Assembly (NCBI GenBank): GCA_029785195.1 | Contig: JAFMAD010000001.1 | Location: 62,001-126,000, forward strand | Reading direction: 5' to 3' | Source: Nitrososphaerota archaeon | GTDB taxonomy: Archaea > Thermoproteota > Nitrososphaeria > Nitrososphaerales > Gagatemarchaeaceae | DNA length: 64,000 nt | Shown here: positions 23,988-32,889 of the stretch, in pieces | Layout: each line of letters begins with the position of its first letter | Numbering within the stretch: the first letter of the stretch is position 1 | Made by a program: the position numbers and the translations under genes | Notes under the pieces: generated by a model | Seen by the model: only the letters and a program-made list of their open reading frames with translations | Database searches by the model: none | What the model was told of the DNA's origin: nothing

Positions 23988-24518
23988 ATGACGGTGATCG
24001 GGGCGCCTCTCCTGAGGGAGATGGTGAAGAAGTACAACTGCATCTACCCGTCCGAAGCCTCGGCGTTCGACGGCGACGGGTATGTCCTCACGGTGAGGGA
24101 GGACAGGACCCTCAACTACCTCGAGCACAGGAACATGGTCTCCAGGGAGATAGTCTTCACCCCGCCGGACGTGGTCGCGCACCTGACCTCCAAGAGCAAG
24201 TTCGGGAGGCTGGGGCTGTCCTTCCTCAACTCGGTGAAGGTCCACAGCGGCTTCGTCGGGAGGCTCGCGCTCGAGCTCGTGAATCTGAGCAACGAGAGGA
24301 CGCCGATAACGATCAGGCAGGGGGACCCGCTGATACACATAGAGTTCATCCGGAGGGAAGGGCCCCCGGAGCCGTACGCGGGGAGGTACATGTTCCAATT
24401 CATGGACGACAAGGAGACCTCGATGTACGTGGACACGCTCTCCAGGGGGTTCCCTCAGCTCTTCCCGAGGGAGGAGCTGGAAAGGAAGGGGAAGGAGCGG
24501 GTAGTCGTCGAAGACTGA
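23988..24518 (+). CDS. dCTP deaminase / dUTPase superfamily protein
   Basis: A 176-residue beta-barrel nucleotide hydrolase. KSKFGRLGLSFLN matches the S-x-A-R-L-G-L nucleotide-binding strand of dCTP deaminases. GFVGRLALELVNLS carries the Gly-Phe/Tyr-x-Gly and Glu of the active site, and ITIRQGDPLIHIEFIR is the following strand. It would remove dCTP or dUTP from the pool. A clear A-x-E-P-T-G-x-F tail motif of classical Dcd is not visible, so the reaction is uncertain. TATA-like AATTGATAAG lies about 30 bp before the ATG. Confidence 0.75.
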   Translation: MTVIGAPLLREMVKKYNCIYPSEASAFDGDGYVLTVREDRTLNYLEHRNMVSREIVFTPPDVVAHLTSKSKFGRLGLSFLNSVKVHSGFVGRLALELVNLSNERTPITIRQGDPLIHIEFIRREGPPEPYAGRYMFQFMDDKETSMYVDTLSRGFPQLFPREELERKGKERVVVED

Positions 24519-24560
24519 CTTCTCTCGCGAAGGGGTCCCTTAGCCCGGAGGGGCGCGTGG

Positions 24561-25352
24561 TTGCAGAACATCGACCCGCTGTACTTCCTGACCCCCGTCG
24601 TCACCCTCGGGTCCAGCTTCGGGCTCGTCGCTTACCTGGCTTTGAAGAGGAGGTTCTCTCTGTGGACCCTCCTCGCCTCCCTGGTCTCGTACGCCGGGGC
24701 CATCGCCCTGAAGGAAGCGGTCCAAGCTGCCTCGTACCAGGCGTTCGACGCGGCCGTGGGGGGGAATCTCCTCTGGCTCGGACTCTACTTCGGCTCGCAG
24801 ACGGTGGTCTTCGAGGTCGGAGGGGCGTTCCTCGTAGCGGCCTTCGCCGTCAGCAGGCACAGGATAGGCCGGAAGGACGCCGCTGGGTTCGGGGCGGGGC
24901 TGGCGATGTGGGAGAACGGGGTCCTTGTCGGCGGGACGCTCCTGCTGGACTATCTTGTGTACTACCTGGTCCTCGGGTCTGGAGGGTCCTCTGCGGCCCT
25001 CCTGTCCGGAGAGCTGTCGAAGGACGCCCCCGCGCTGTTCTACCAGGCATCGGCTGCCCTTCCCCTGATAGGGTATGCCACACTTGAGCGCGTCTCTTCG
25101 CTCTTGGCGCACTTCGCCTGGGGGTACCTTGCGGTGCTGGCCGCGGTGACAGGGAGGAGGGCTTACCTCGGCATCGCCCTCCCTATGGGGCTAGTGGACG
25201 CCGTAGTCCCCCTGTCGAGCAGCATAGGGTTGGGGCGGAGCGAGGGGCTCATCTTCGCCTTCTCCGCCGCGAGCTTCGCTGTCGCCCTCGCGGCGACACG
25301 GAAGGAGAGGGCAGGCGCCCTGTCCGAAGAGGCCGCAAGAGCCAAGAATTAG
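24561..25352 (+). CDS. Polytopic membrane protein, possibly YhfC/PrsW-like
   Basis: A 263-residue protein with about eight hydrophobic helices. The segments GAGLAMWENGVLVGG and ATLERVSSLLAHFAWGYL resemble the G-x-G-x-x-E and E-R-x-x-x-x-x-x-H motifs of YhfC-type putative intramembrane proteases; Glu and His would be metal or catalytic residues. The match is by eye and weak. TTG start. It lies 42 bp after the dCTP-deaminase-like gene, same strand. Confidence 0.5.
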   Translation: MQNIDPLYFLTPVVTLGSSFGLVAYLALKRRFSLWTLLASLVSYAGAIALKEAVQAASYQAFDAAVGGNLLWLGLYFGSQTVVFEVGGAFLVAAFAVSRHRIGRKDAAGFGAGLAMWENGVLVGGTLLLDYLVYYLVLGSGGSSAALLSGELSKDAPALFYQASAALPLIGYATLERVSSLLAHFAWGYLAVLAAVTGRRAYLGIALPMGLVDAVVPLSSSIGLGRSEGLIFAFSAASFAVALAATRKERAGALSEEAARAKN

Positions 25353-25516
25353 ATGGACCTCGACATCTAGCTAAAGACGGCCGAAGAAATCCTGAAAGAG
25401 ACATGGCTGACCGCAGTTGACACGCCTGGGATGGCCTGACGCAAAGTTACCAGAACCGCGTCAGACGTTAACAGGCGCATCAGGCGGAAGCTCGGAAGAG
25501 GAGTCTGGACAGAAGC

Positions 25517-25714
25517 GTGAAGCTCAGCTACGACCCCGAAGTCGACATACTATACTTCCGCTTCACGGACGGCCCAGCGGAAAGCGTAAGGGAGGTGGAG
25601 GACGGGGTGGTTGTGGAGCTTGACAAGAAAGGCGGAGTGATGAGAATCGAAGTCTGGGGCCTGAGGAAGAAGGGAGTCATCAAACAGTCGGCCCAAGCCG
25701 TGGTCCCTGCTTGA
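25517..25714 (+). CDS. DUF2283 protein
   Basis: A 65-residue protein. KLSYDPEVDILYFRFTDGPAES, seen as YDPEVDILYFRF, then DGVVVELDKKGGVMRIEVW is the standard DUF2283 pattern. Such genes are often found beside small toxin-like genes, but none with recognisable motifs is next to it here. A short unlabelled frame ending at 25520 overlaps its GTG start. Function unknown. Confidence 0.8.
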   Translation: MKLSYDPEVDILYFRFTDGPAESVREVEDGVVVELDKKGGVMRIEVWGLRKKGVIKQSAQAVVPA

Positions 25715-25938
25715 TGGGTCGTCCACGGACGAGAGCCCCTCGCCGCTCAATCAGCGAAGGGCAGATACTGTGACCGCACAGAAAAGTTGGCAGGAGCAGG
25801 CCGTCTTTCATAGCCCCCAACTGGGTTCAAATCTTAACTGCGGTGCCGGGATTTGATATCCGACGCCGCCACTCGGCGGCAGCCCGTGATGTTCAAACGT
25901 GATATGCTAAATATGGGCTTCGCGGAACGGACCGCGGA
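25715..25938. other. Intergenic stretch with a hairpin and promoter of the DUF4382 gene
   Basis: No gene seen. A GCCGCC / GGCGGC hairpin with a short loop is at about 25864-25880, and an AT-rich box (ATGCTAAATATG) at about 25905-25916 precedes the TTG at 25939. The segment around 25810-25840 contains GGTTCAAATC, which looks like a tRNA T-arm, but no complete tRNA could be folded. Confidence 0.45.
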
Positions 25939-26454
25939 TTGAAGACGAAGATCGCAGCCGTCGCTATAGCCGTCGTCGTCATAGTGGTCGCAGGCGTCGC
26001 AGCAACGGTGCTGCTGAGGACCCCGTCCGGGAGCCTGGTCGTCGGGGTGAAAGACTCCCCCGCAGGCAGCAACGTCTCCCACATCTATCTCACGATCACC
26101 GACATCACCCTCCAGAATTCAGGGAACGCCAGCGTGTCCTACAAGGTCAACGCGACGACCTTCGACCTTCTGGCGCTGCAGAACGTCACGAAGATGCTTG
26201 GGAAGGACAGCATCCCCGCAGGGAACTACACCATGGTAAGGTTCGGGATAACGGCCGCGGTGGCCACGGTGAGCGGCACCAACGTCACCCTGACTGTCCC
26301 GAGCGGGCAGGTCAAAGTCCCGATGCGCTTCAGCATAGCGTCGGGGAAGACGACCACCATCGTCCTCGAAATCTCCGCCGACATGACGGCGATAAGCACC
26401 TCGCAGGCTCTGAGGCCGGTCGTCACAGGCCAAGAGACAGTCCCGCCGACTTAG
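25939..26454 (+). CDS. Membrane-anchored or secreted DUF4382 domain protein
   Basis: A 171-residue protein. An N-terminal hydrophobic helix after KTK (about residues 5-25) is a signal anchor. The rest is an extracytoplasmic beta-sandwich: GSLVVGVKDSPAG, HIYLTITDITLQN and TFDLLALQNVTKMLG are typical of DUF4382 (carbohydrate-binding-like surface proteins). Many Asn-x-Ser/Thr sites suggest glycosylation. Likely outside the cell membrane; ligand unknown. Confidence 0.75.
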   Translation: MKTKIAAVAIAVVVIVVAGVAATVLLRTPSGSLVVGVKDSPAGSNVSHIYLTITDITLQNSGNASVSYKVNATTFDLLALQNVTKMLGKDSIPAGNYTMVRFGITAAVATVSGTNVTLTVPSGQVKVPMRFSIASGKTTTIVLEISADMTAISTSQALRPVVTGQETVPPT

Positions 26455-26624
26455 GCTGACCGCCTCCCATCAGAGTGGCCCTCGAGACCTAGGGCATCTG
26501 GGGAGCCGTGGAGTGGGAGCGCGAGACCACGAAACATAGCGCTGGGAGGCGCTGGCGCATCCAGGGCTGGAGGAGATGGAACGACGGATGGCGAACCGGA
26601 CAGTCGAGAGCAGCCTGAGTCTTC

Positions 26625-27608
26625 TCAGATGCCCAGGGCCGACCTGAGCCCCTTGTACCTGTTCCTGATCGTGACCTCGGTCACCCCCGCCGCCTCGGCG
26701 ACGTCCTTCTGGGTCTTGTCCTCCCCTTCGAGGGTGCAGGCGACGTAGAGGGCTGCGGCCGCGAGGCCCATCGGGTCCTTCCCGGCTGAGATCCTCGTCT
26801 CCTCGGCCCTCTTGAGTATCTCGAGCGCCCTCCTCTTCGTCTTCTCGGAGAGCCCTGCCTTGGACGCGATTCTGGAGATGCACTTCGTGGGGTCCACCAC
26901 GGGCATCTTGATGTCCATCTCCTTCAGGAGGAGCCTATAGCATCTGGCGATGTCCTTCTTCTTCACGTTGCTGACCGCGGCCAGGTCCTTCAGGGTCCTC
27001 GGGGTCTGGGTGTCCCTGCACGCCGCATAGAGCGACGCTGCGATTATCGCCGAAATCGACCTACCCCTGACCAGCCCCCTCTCGAGAGCCTTCCTGTACA
27101 CGTAGGCCGCCTTCTCGACCACGGCGTCCGACACCGACAGCTTGTCTGAAAGCCTGTCCAGCTCGCTGAAAGCCTGCCTGAGGTTCCGGTCCACCGGCTC
27201 GTGCACCTGGCTCCGCGAGTCCCACGTCCTGAGCCTCTCCACGGTCGCCTTCATGGACGCAGAGAGCGACTTGCCCGACGCGTCCTTGTTGAGCCCCCCT
27301 ATGACGGTCGCCAGTCCCATGTCGTGCATGGCAATCGAGGTCGGTATCCCTCCCCTGCTCCTGTCGTCCTTCTCCTCCTTCGAGAACGCCCTCCACTCGG
27401 GCCCGACCTCCTCTATCTTCTCCTTGACCACGAAGCCGCACGCCCCGCAGAAGAGCTCCCCTCCCGCCGAGTCGACTATCATAGGACCCTTGCCGCATCG
27501 GGGGCATTTGTCCATCGCCTTTTGCAGGCGCATCAGTCTCGAGAAGTCTTTGTCTGCGAACAAATCTACCACTAGCGAAATACTTACATTGGACACCCTC
27601 TCTGTCAT
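26625..27608 (-). CDS. tfb: Transcription initiation factor B (TFB)
   Basis: A 327-residue (longest reading) archaeal TFIIB. A zinc ribbon CPRCGKGPM...CGACGF (residues 35-58) is followed by the B-reader/linker and two cyclin-like repeats (about 120-210 and 215-305). It bridges TATA-bound TBP and RNA polymerase. The start is uncertain: the ATG at 27608 lies inside a run of TATATATATG that looks like the TATA box itself, so GTG 27596, GTG 27572 or ATG 27533 are alternatives, the last nearest to usual TFB N-termini. Confidence 0.95.
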   Translation of the reverse strand: MTERVSNVSISLVVDLFADKDFSRLMRLQKAMDKCPRCGKGPMIVDSAGGELFCGACGFVVKEKIEEVGPEWRAFSKEEKDDRSRGGIPTSIAMHDMGLATVIGGLNKDASGKSLSASMKATVERLRTWDSRSQVHEPVDRNLRQAFSELDRLSDKLSVSDAVVEKAAYVYRKALERGLVRGRSISAIIAASLYAACRDTQTPRTLKDLAAVSNVKKKDIARCYRLLLKEMDIKMPVVDPTKCISRIASKAGLSEKTKRRALEILKRAEETRISAGKDPMGLAAAALYVACTLEGEDKTQKDVAEAAGVTEVTIRNRYKGLRSALGI

Positions 27609-27622
27609 ATATATATGTCTTG
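27608..27622 (-). promoter_or_regulatory. TATA box of tfb
   Basis: A run of alternating T and A, CATATATATATG on the minus strand, in an unusually AT-rich patch (27540-27700) for this window. Likely a strong TATA box. Confidence 0.5.
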
Positions 27623-27751
27623 TGTCTCTTTTGGAGGAATTTCAAAGCATGAGAAGATTTTCTACTAAGATTGGAAGTACTGGCACGCAGAGTGTGCGCC
27701 GCTGGCACGTTTTCATAGCCATTTCCAACAGCTGCGAAGGACAGACAAGCG

Positions 27752-28729
27752 ATGAAGGGTAAGACCGGGCCAGTCGCGGAGCACCTGAGGCCGATCCTCG
27801 ACGCCTACCTCGACTCCGCCGTAGCCCTGGTGGGGTGCGCCTCGAAGGGGATACAGCGGTACAGCTGCGAGTTCGACGTCCTCGTAGTGACCGGGGAGCC
27901 TCGCCCAGCCACCTCGCTCGAGCTCGGGGACGTGTCAGTGGACCTGTCGTTCGCCACGGAAGACGAGATACTCACCCCCAGGCCAGAGCGCGCCGTCTCC
28001 ATGGCCTTCGCGAAGCCTGTCCGGGACGCTTCACTTGTCCTCTCCACGTCTATAGCCGCCTGCGCCGCGACCCTCTCCGCTTCGGCGGAGGCCGCGAGCA
28101 CAGCCCGCCTGGGCGCGACGTTGAAGGCCCTCGGGAGGGCCGAAGACGCGCTGGCCAAGGGGAGCCTGATCGACGCGGACTTTTGGCTCCTTGCGTCGAG
28201 CTACGAGTTCGCCAGCGCCTACCTCCTCTACAAAGAGGCGGTCCCGTCCCCGAGCCACCTCCTCTCCCAACTCAGGTCATTCCCGGGGGGGTCGGCGAAG
28301 AGCTTCGAAGCTTTCGCCGTGAGCGCCGGATTGGAGGGAGCCAGCAGGGCCGGGTGCGGCGCCAGGCTCGAGGGGGTCACCGTCCTGCACGACATCCTCA
28401 GGGGCGGGGCGCCGCAGGGAGGGTCAGAGTGGCCACCCGCCAGGACAGCGATACTCTCCGCCAAGGCGGAGGAGCTGGTTACCAGGAAGGAGCTGGCCGA
28501 GTGCTACTCATTCATCGGAATGGAGCTCACGGACGGGGTCACTTCGCTCCTCCGCGCCCGTCCCAAGGACACGCTCCTTACCCTCACCTCCGGGGACGGG
28601 AGGCTCATCGGGGAGCGCCTGATCAGGCAGCTGGGGCTCGTGAGAGGGGATGCGCAGGTGAGGCGCGGGGTCGCCGTTCTGAAGGAGAGCGCGGCCGCCC
28701 TCTCGAAGAGGCGCTGGGGCCCCGAATAG
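27752..28729 (+). CDS. Nucleotidyltransferase-fold protein of unknown function
   Basis: A 325-residue protein. VALVGCASKGIQRYSCEFDVLVV is close to the G-S-x-x-x-G ... D-x-D motif of polymerase-beta-type nucleotidyltransferases (here G-C-A-S-K-G and F-D-V), with VDLSFATEDEI as a possible third acidic strand. The C-terminal about 200 residues are helical, as in MNT/HEPN-type two-domain proteins. Conserved-looking, but the substrate is unknown to me. A TATA-like TTTCATAG lies about 35 bp upstream. It is followed on the same strand by a transcriptional regulator. Confidence 0.6.
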   Translation: MKGKTGPVAEHLRPILDAYLDSAVALVGCASKGIQRYSCEFDVLVVTGEPRPATSLELGDVSVDLSFATEDEILTPRPERAVSMAFAKPVRDASLVLSTSIAACAATLSASAEAASTARLGATLKALGRAEDALAKGSLIDADFWLLASSYEFASAYLLYKEAVPSPSHLLSQLRSFPGGSAKSFEAFAVSAGLEGASRAGCGARLEGVTVLHDILRGGAPQGGSEWPPARTAILSAKAEELVTRKELAECYSFIGMELTDGVTSLLRARPKDTLLTLTSGDGRLIGERLIRQLGLVRGDAQVRRGVAVLKESAAALSKRRWGPE

Positions 28730-28771
28730 TTCGCTAAAGACTTATCTGCGCTACGGCAACCGGCTAAGTGG

Positions 28772-29491
28772 ATGGAGCCATACCCGAGCGACGCGCTCGC
28801 GAGGATATCGGGGGACGTGGTCGCCAGCCCTGACGCTGGCCGCGCGATGAGGGCATGGAGGGAGAGGCTCGGCATCAAGCAGGTCGCCCTGGCTCACGCC
28901 CTGAGGCTCTCTGCTTCGGTCCTCAGCGACTACGAGTCCGGGCGCAGGCCGTCGCCTGGGGTGCAGTTCGTCAAGAAGTACGTCGAAGCCCTGGTGAAGC
29001 TCGACGAAGGGAAGGAGAGGGTCGTCTCCAAGCTCGTCGCCAGAGGGGAGGAGCAGGCGATACTCTCGATCGGGGAGTTCACGGCTCCCCTTGAAGCGAC
29101 GAAGATACTGAGCGCTCTGGACGCGACGGTCCTCTCGGGAGACCCCGACCAGGTGAAGCTCTACGGGTACACCGTTGTCGACAGCATAAAGACGATCTAC
29201 GCGCTCTCAGGGTACGACTTCTACAGGATATTCGGGGCGACCACCGAGCGGGCGCTCGTCTTCACGAAGGTGGGGATGGGGAGGAGCCCCCTCGTGGCGA
29301 TACGCGTGTCGCAGCTGAAGCCGAGGATGGTCGTGATCCATGGGCCGAGGGAGGTGGACCCGCTGGCTATAGAGCTCGCCAAGAAGGAACGGCTAGTCCT
29401 TGCCCTGTCGGGGGTCCCGACCGACGAGGCCCTGATCGCCTCGCTCAGGGAAGTCCAGGAGAGGGAGGCCGCACCCCGAAGGGGGCCCTGA
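28772..29491 (+). CDS. Archaeal XRE-type transcriptional regulator (COG1709-like)
   Basis: A 239-residue protein. The N-terminal helix-turn-helix is MRAWRERLGIKQVALA with LRLSASVLSDYESGRR (about residues 26-58), followed by a long C-terminal domain (LEATKILSALDATVLS, VDSIKTIYALSGYDFYRIFG) found in the archaeal COG1709 family. It would be a DNA-binding regulator with a ligand- or protein-binding C-domain. ATG start with a GACTTATCTG box about 29 bp upstream. Confidence 0.85.
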   Translation: MEPYPSDALARISGDVVASPDAGRAMRAWRERLGIKQVALAHALRLSASVLSDYESGRRPSPGVQFVKKYVEALVKLDEGKERVVSKLVARGEEQAILSIGEFTAPLEATKILSALDATVLSGDPDQVKLYGYTVVDSIKTIYALSGYDFYRIFGATTERALVFTKVGMGRSPLVAIRVSQLKPRMVVIHGPREVDPLAIELAKKERLVLALSGVPTDEALIASLREVQEREAAPRRGP

Positions 29492-29505
29492 CGCGACCGC
29501 GGGGA

Positions 29506-30555
29506 CTAACCGTCAGGGCGCCGGAGCCGCGGAAGCGACATGACGAGACGCGCCGCCCGGACCTCCCCGTCGTAGGACCTCGGCTCCCCCCTGGCTCCGA
29601 CCCTCGGCGGGACCAGCTCCCGCAGCCTCTCCAGGTCCGAGGAGGAAAATCCGAAGGCAGCCGCGTTCCTCTCCTGCTCGGCGTGGTTCCTGATGGGGAC
29701 GACTATGATGGGGGTCCCCGCAGCCGCCGCCTCGTCTATCGTGCTCTTGCCTGCGGTGGATATGACGAGGTCGGCGCAAGCCACCAGGTCCTGGTTGTCT
29801 CTCACCACCCCGAGGTCGTAGACCCCCTCCCCCTCCATCTTGGTCCCCCTGTTCCCGACCACGACCAGGGCCGGACGGCCCCCGGGGACGGCCGCGAGGG
29901 CGTCCAACGCCTTGGACGCCAGCTCCCTCCCCGCCCCGCTCCCGCTGAGGCTCACCAGGACCATCCGGCCGTCGGGGATGCCGTGCCTCCTGCGGACTTC
30001 GGCGCAGGGGGCGGTCCGGGCCCTGACGATGGGGCCAATGTACCTCCTGTTCCCGGCGTCCTCCCCCTCGTCTGGGATGACTAGGAGGTCCACCGAGCCG
30101 AGCAGGCCCTTGTACCATCTCTCCACCCTCCGCTCTATGGCGCGCGCGACCCTCCCCTTGGCGAAACCGAGCTCGAGTTCGTCCGTGATGAACGCGCGGG
30201 GGACGCCGACCTCCCCGGCGGCCGTCATCCCGGAGAACTCCTCGTCGCACACCACCGCGTGGGGCGCGAACTCACGGGCCAGCCTGAGCACCCTCGGGAC
30301 GTTCCTCCGCTGGGCGAGCCAGGACCTGACGTACCAGGCGGCCGCGTTCTTCATCTCCCCCCCTGCGACCTTCGGCCCCGCGTCATCCACTATCCCCTCG
30401 ACGCTCATCCCGCACTCACGGAGGAACTCGGCGGCGTTCCCCCCGGAGAACATCCTGACCTCCGCACCCATCCTCTCGAGCTCCCTGGCCACGACCAGCG
30501 ACCTGGTGGCGTGCCCCAGCCCTATGGGGCTGACGCCGTAGAGTATCCTCGGCAC
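29506..30555 (-). CDS. GT-B glycosyltransferase (MurG/UGT-like)
   Basis: A 349-residue protein. The N-terminal GVSPIGLGHATRSLVVARELERMG is the glycine-rich acceptor-side motif of GT28-type enzymes. The C-terminal STAGKSTIDEAAAAGTP and VPIRNHAEQERNA form the nucleotide-sugar donor site. It would transfer a sugar to a lipid or secondary acceptor; the substrate is unknown. The GTG start shares one TATA box (30581-30588) with the divergent DUF92 gene. Confidence 0.85.
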   Translation of the reverse strand: MPRILYGVSPIGLGHATRSLVVARELERMGAEVRMFSGGNAAEFLRECGMSVEGIVDDAGPKVAGGEMKNAAAWYVRSWLAQRRNVPRVLRLAREFAPHAVVCDEEFSGMTAAGEVGVPRAFITDELELGFAKGRVARAIERRVERWYKGLLGSVDLLVIPDEGEDAGNRRYIGPIVRARTAPCAEVRRRHGIPDGRMVLVSLSGSGAGRELASKALDALAAVPGGRPALVVVGNRGTKMEGEGVYDLGVVRDNQDLVACADLVISTAGKSTIDEAAAAGTPIIVVPIRNHAEQERNAAAFGFSSSDLERLRELVPPRVGARGEPRSYDGEVRAARLVMSLPRLRRPDG

Positions 30556-30580
30556 GGCGGGCTTCGCGCCGAAGTCGCGT

Positions 30581-30588
30581 ATTTAATC
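30581..30588. promoter_or_regulatory. Shared TATA box between divergent genes
   Basis: ATTTAATC lies 26 bp from the GTG at 30555 (minus) and 26 bp from the TTG at 30614 (plus), a symmetric single element. Confidence 0.6.
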
Positions 30589-30613
30589 CAGCCACGGGGG
30601 GCCTGGGGAGACG

Positions 30614-31426
30614 TTGATCACTTTCCTGGAGGGGGTGGCCGAGTTCGTGCTCGTCCTGGCGGTCGCTCTGGCCGCCGTCTTCGCGAGGGCGATCGACTCC
30701 AGAGGGTTCCTCGCGAGCGCGGTCGTCGGTTTCGCCGTCATCTACGGAGGGGGGGTCCAGTGGTTCCTCATCGTGGCTGTCTTCTTCATCCTTGGGGTGG
30801 GGTTCACCCTCTACAAGTACGGGTACAAGAGGCGCCTGGGCGGGGCCCAGGGGAAGGGAGGGGCCCGCAACTGGCCCCACATACTTGCCAACGGGGGGGT
30901 CGCGTCGATCATAGCGGCATGGAACCTCCTGCACCCTGGCCAGCCCCTTGCGGCCATGTTCCTGGGGGCCGTCTCGGCGTCGGCCGCGGACACAGCCGCG
31001 ACGGAGCTGGGGCTCCTCAGCCGTTCCCGGCCGAGGCTGATCACTGACCCGTCGAAGACCGTCCCCCCAGGCACCTCAGGAGGGGTCTCCCCCCTCGGGT
31101 TCGGGGGGGCGGCGCTGGCGTCGTTGGTCATCGCAGCGATCGCCCTCCCTCTTGGGATGCTACGCGACCCCTACGTGGTCCTCCCGGCCTGCGTCGCGGG
31201 GGGGCTCTTTGGGGCCGTGGCCGACAGCCTGATGGGGGCGATGGTCCAGAGGAAGGGGTACTGCGCCGTCTGCCTGAAGCCCACCGAGGCGCTGAAGCAC
31301 TGCGGGGAGAAGACCAAGGCGACCAGCGGGTCCCCGTTCGTAGAGAACAACGTTGTGAACGTGCTGTCCACTGTCGCCGGCGCGGCCTCGGCCCTGGCTA
31401 TCTTCCTGGCTTTCTCTTACCTATAG
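30614..31426 (+). CDS. DUF92 (VTE6-like) membrane protein
   Basis: A 270-residue polytopic membrane protein. ANGGVASIIAAW, AVSASAADTAATELG, GTSGGVSPLG and KGYCAVCLKP...CGEKT are DUF92 motifs. Plant homologues (VTE6) phosphorylate prenyl phosphates, so a role in polyprenyl or isoprenoid phosphate turnover is possible in archaea (inference). The 3' end overlaps the convergent glycyl-tRNA synthetase gene by about 29 bp. Confidence 0.85.
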   Translation: MITFLEGVAEFVLVLAVALAAVFARAIDSRGFLASAVVGFAVIYGGGVQWFLIVAVFFILGVGFTLYKYGYKRRLGGAQGKGGARNWPHILANGGVASIIAAWNLLHPGQPLAAMFLGAVSASAADTAATELGLLSRSRPRLITDPSKTVPPGTSGGVSPLGFGGAALASLVIAAIALPLGMLRDPYVVLPACVAGGLFGAVADSLMGAMVQRKGYCAVCLKPTEALKHCGEKTKATSGSPFVENNVVNVLSTVAGAASALAIFLAFSYL

Positions 31427-32876
31427 GAGGGTAGCTTGTGATGGAGGCGAGCCTCCCTTTGAGGACCGCCACAGACACCCTCTCCTGCGCCCTGGTGTCC
31501 CTGTCCCTCAGGGTGACCGTCCCGTCCTTCAGGGTGTCATAGTCCACGGTGACGCAGGCGGGGACTCCTGCCTCGTCCGCCCTCGCGTACCTCCTCCCTA
31601 TCCCCCCGGACTCGTCGTAGAACGCGTCGAACGACTCCCTGAGCTCCTCGAAGATCCCCTTCGCCGCCTCCTGCAGGCCGTCCTTGTTCACCAGAGGGAA
31701 GACACAGACCTGGGTCGGGGAGAGATAAGGCCGGAGCGCCATGACCCTCCTCTCGCCCTCCCCTCCCATCGAAGACTCCATCAGGGCGAAGACGCTCCTG
31801 TCGATGCCGAGCGAAAGCTCGAAGACGTGTGGGAGGACCTTCTCCCCTTCGTCGTCGACCGTGAAGTTGCTCCCGCTCACCCTCGCGTGCCCGCCGAGGT
31901 CGTAGTCCCCCCTGTAGTTGCAAGCCACCAGCTCGACCCACCCCCAGGAGAGCTTCACCTCCAGGTCGTAAGCGGCCTTCGAGTAGAACGCCCTGTCCTC
32001 CTCCGCCAGCACCCTGAACCTCACCGAGTCTTCTCTGATGCCTGCCTCCTCGTAGAAGCCTGCTATGAGGGCCAGATAGTGCCCGGCGAGCTTGCTCGGG
32101 ACCACCCCCTTCTCCCTCGCCTCGGCCAAGGTCATCCTCGCGTCCGTCCCGTCCGGGAGCCTGAACGCCAGGGACTTTCCCAAGGCCCCGTCGAAGCGGT
32201 CGTCGTCGGCCCTCTTCGGGTTGAAAAAGACCTCCACCTCCGCCTGGTTGAGCTCCCTGAGCCTGATCAGCGCCTGTCGGGGGGCGATCTCGTTCCTGAA
32301 GCTCCGCCCCACCTGCGCGACCCCGACGGGGAGCTTCGCCCTCTGGGTCTTGAACAGGAGCGGGAAGTCGACGAAGATGCTCTGGCACGTCTCCGGCCTA
32401 AGGTAAGCCTCCTCCTGCGACGGGCCTATCCCGACCTTGAACATCATGTTGAACCTGCTGGTCCCGAACAGCCTCGACCCGCACCTCAGGCACTTCACCC
32501 CGGACCGTTCCATCAGCTGGTCGTACTCCGAGTCCGTCAGCTTCTCGGGGACCGCCTCCCCCGTCTTCTCCTCTATCAGCTTGTCAGGCCTGAACACAGA
32601 CCCGCATTTCGCGCATTTGACGAACGGGTCCGTGAAGCTTTCCAGGTGCCCTGACGCCTCGAAGACCGCCCTCGGGAGTATCTCTGCCCCGTCTATCTCG
32701 AGCATGCCGTCCCTCTTCACCACCGACCTTCGCCAGAGCTCAACCACCCTGTTCTTCAGGGCGACCCCCTGGGGCCCGTAATCCAGGAATCCCGCAGGCG
32801 TGTTTGGGTAGCTCTCTGCTGTCTTGAAGAAGAAGCCTCTTTGCTGGCCAAGCCTGACTATTTCATCGAAGCTCAA
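31398..32876 (-). CDS. glyS: Glycyl-tRNA synthetase (class II, alpha2 type)
   Basis: A 492-residue enzyme charging tRNA-Gly. Motif 1 lies in the N-terminal FLDYGPQGVALKNRV region. A zinc-ribbon pair (CAKCGS and CLRCGS) follows, with motif 2 at FRNEIAPRQALIRLREL and motif 3 near the LGIDRSVFALME stretch. The C-terminal anticodon-binding domain starts near VCVFPLVN. The TTG start has a CCTTTATCACC box about 30 bp upstream. Overlaps DUF92 tail-to-tail. Confidence 0.95.
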   Translation of the reverse strand: MSFDEIVRLGQQRGFFFKTAESYPNTPAGFLDYGPQGVALKNRVVELWRRSVVKRDGMLEIDGAEILPRAVFEASGHLESFTDPFVKCAKCGSVFRPDKLIEEKTGEAVPEKLTDSEYDQLMERSGVKCLRCGSRLFGTSRFNMMFKVGIGPSQEEAYLRPETCQSIFVDFPLLFKTQRAKLPVGVAQVGRSFRNEIAPRQALIRLRELNQAEVEVFFNPKRADDDRFDGALGKSLAFRLPDGTDARMTLAEAREKGVVPSKLAGHYLALIAGFYEEAGIREDSVRFRVLAEEDRAFYSKAAYDLEVKLSWGWVELVACNYRGDYDLGGHARVSGSNFTVDDEGEKVLPHVFELSLGIDRSVFALMESSMGGEGERRVMALRPYLSPTQVCVFPLVNKDGLQEAAKGIFEELRESFDAFYDESGGIGRRYARADEAGVPACVTVDYDTLKDGTVTLRDRDTRAQERVSVAVLKGRLASITSYPPIGKRKPGR

Positions 32877-32889
32877 CGTCGCCCCGCCT

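Noticed and set aside
25353-25520. Short frame before DUF2283 (VTRTASDVNRRIRRKLGRGV) overlapping its start
   Set aside because: Interrupted by stops and without a start or known motif; could be a relic toxin but not supportable.
25795-25850. tRNA-like T-arm (GGTTCAAATC) with a 6-of-7 match to an acceptor stem
   Set aside because: No D-arm or anticodon arm folds between the halves, position 8 is wrong and the T-stem is weak. At most a relic.
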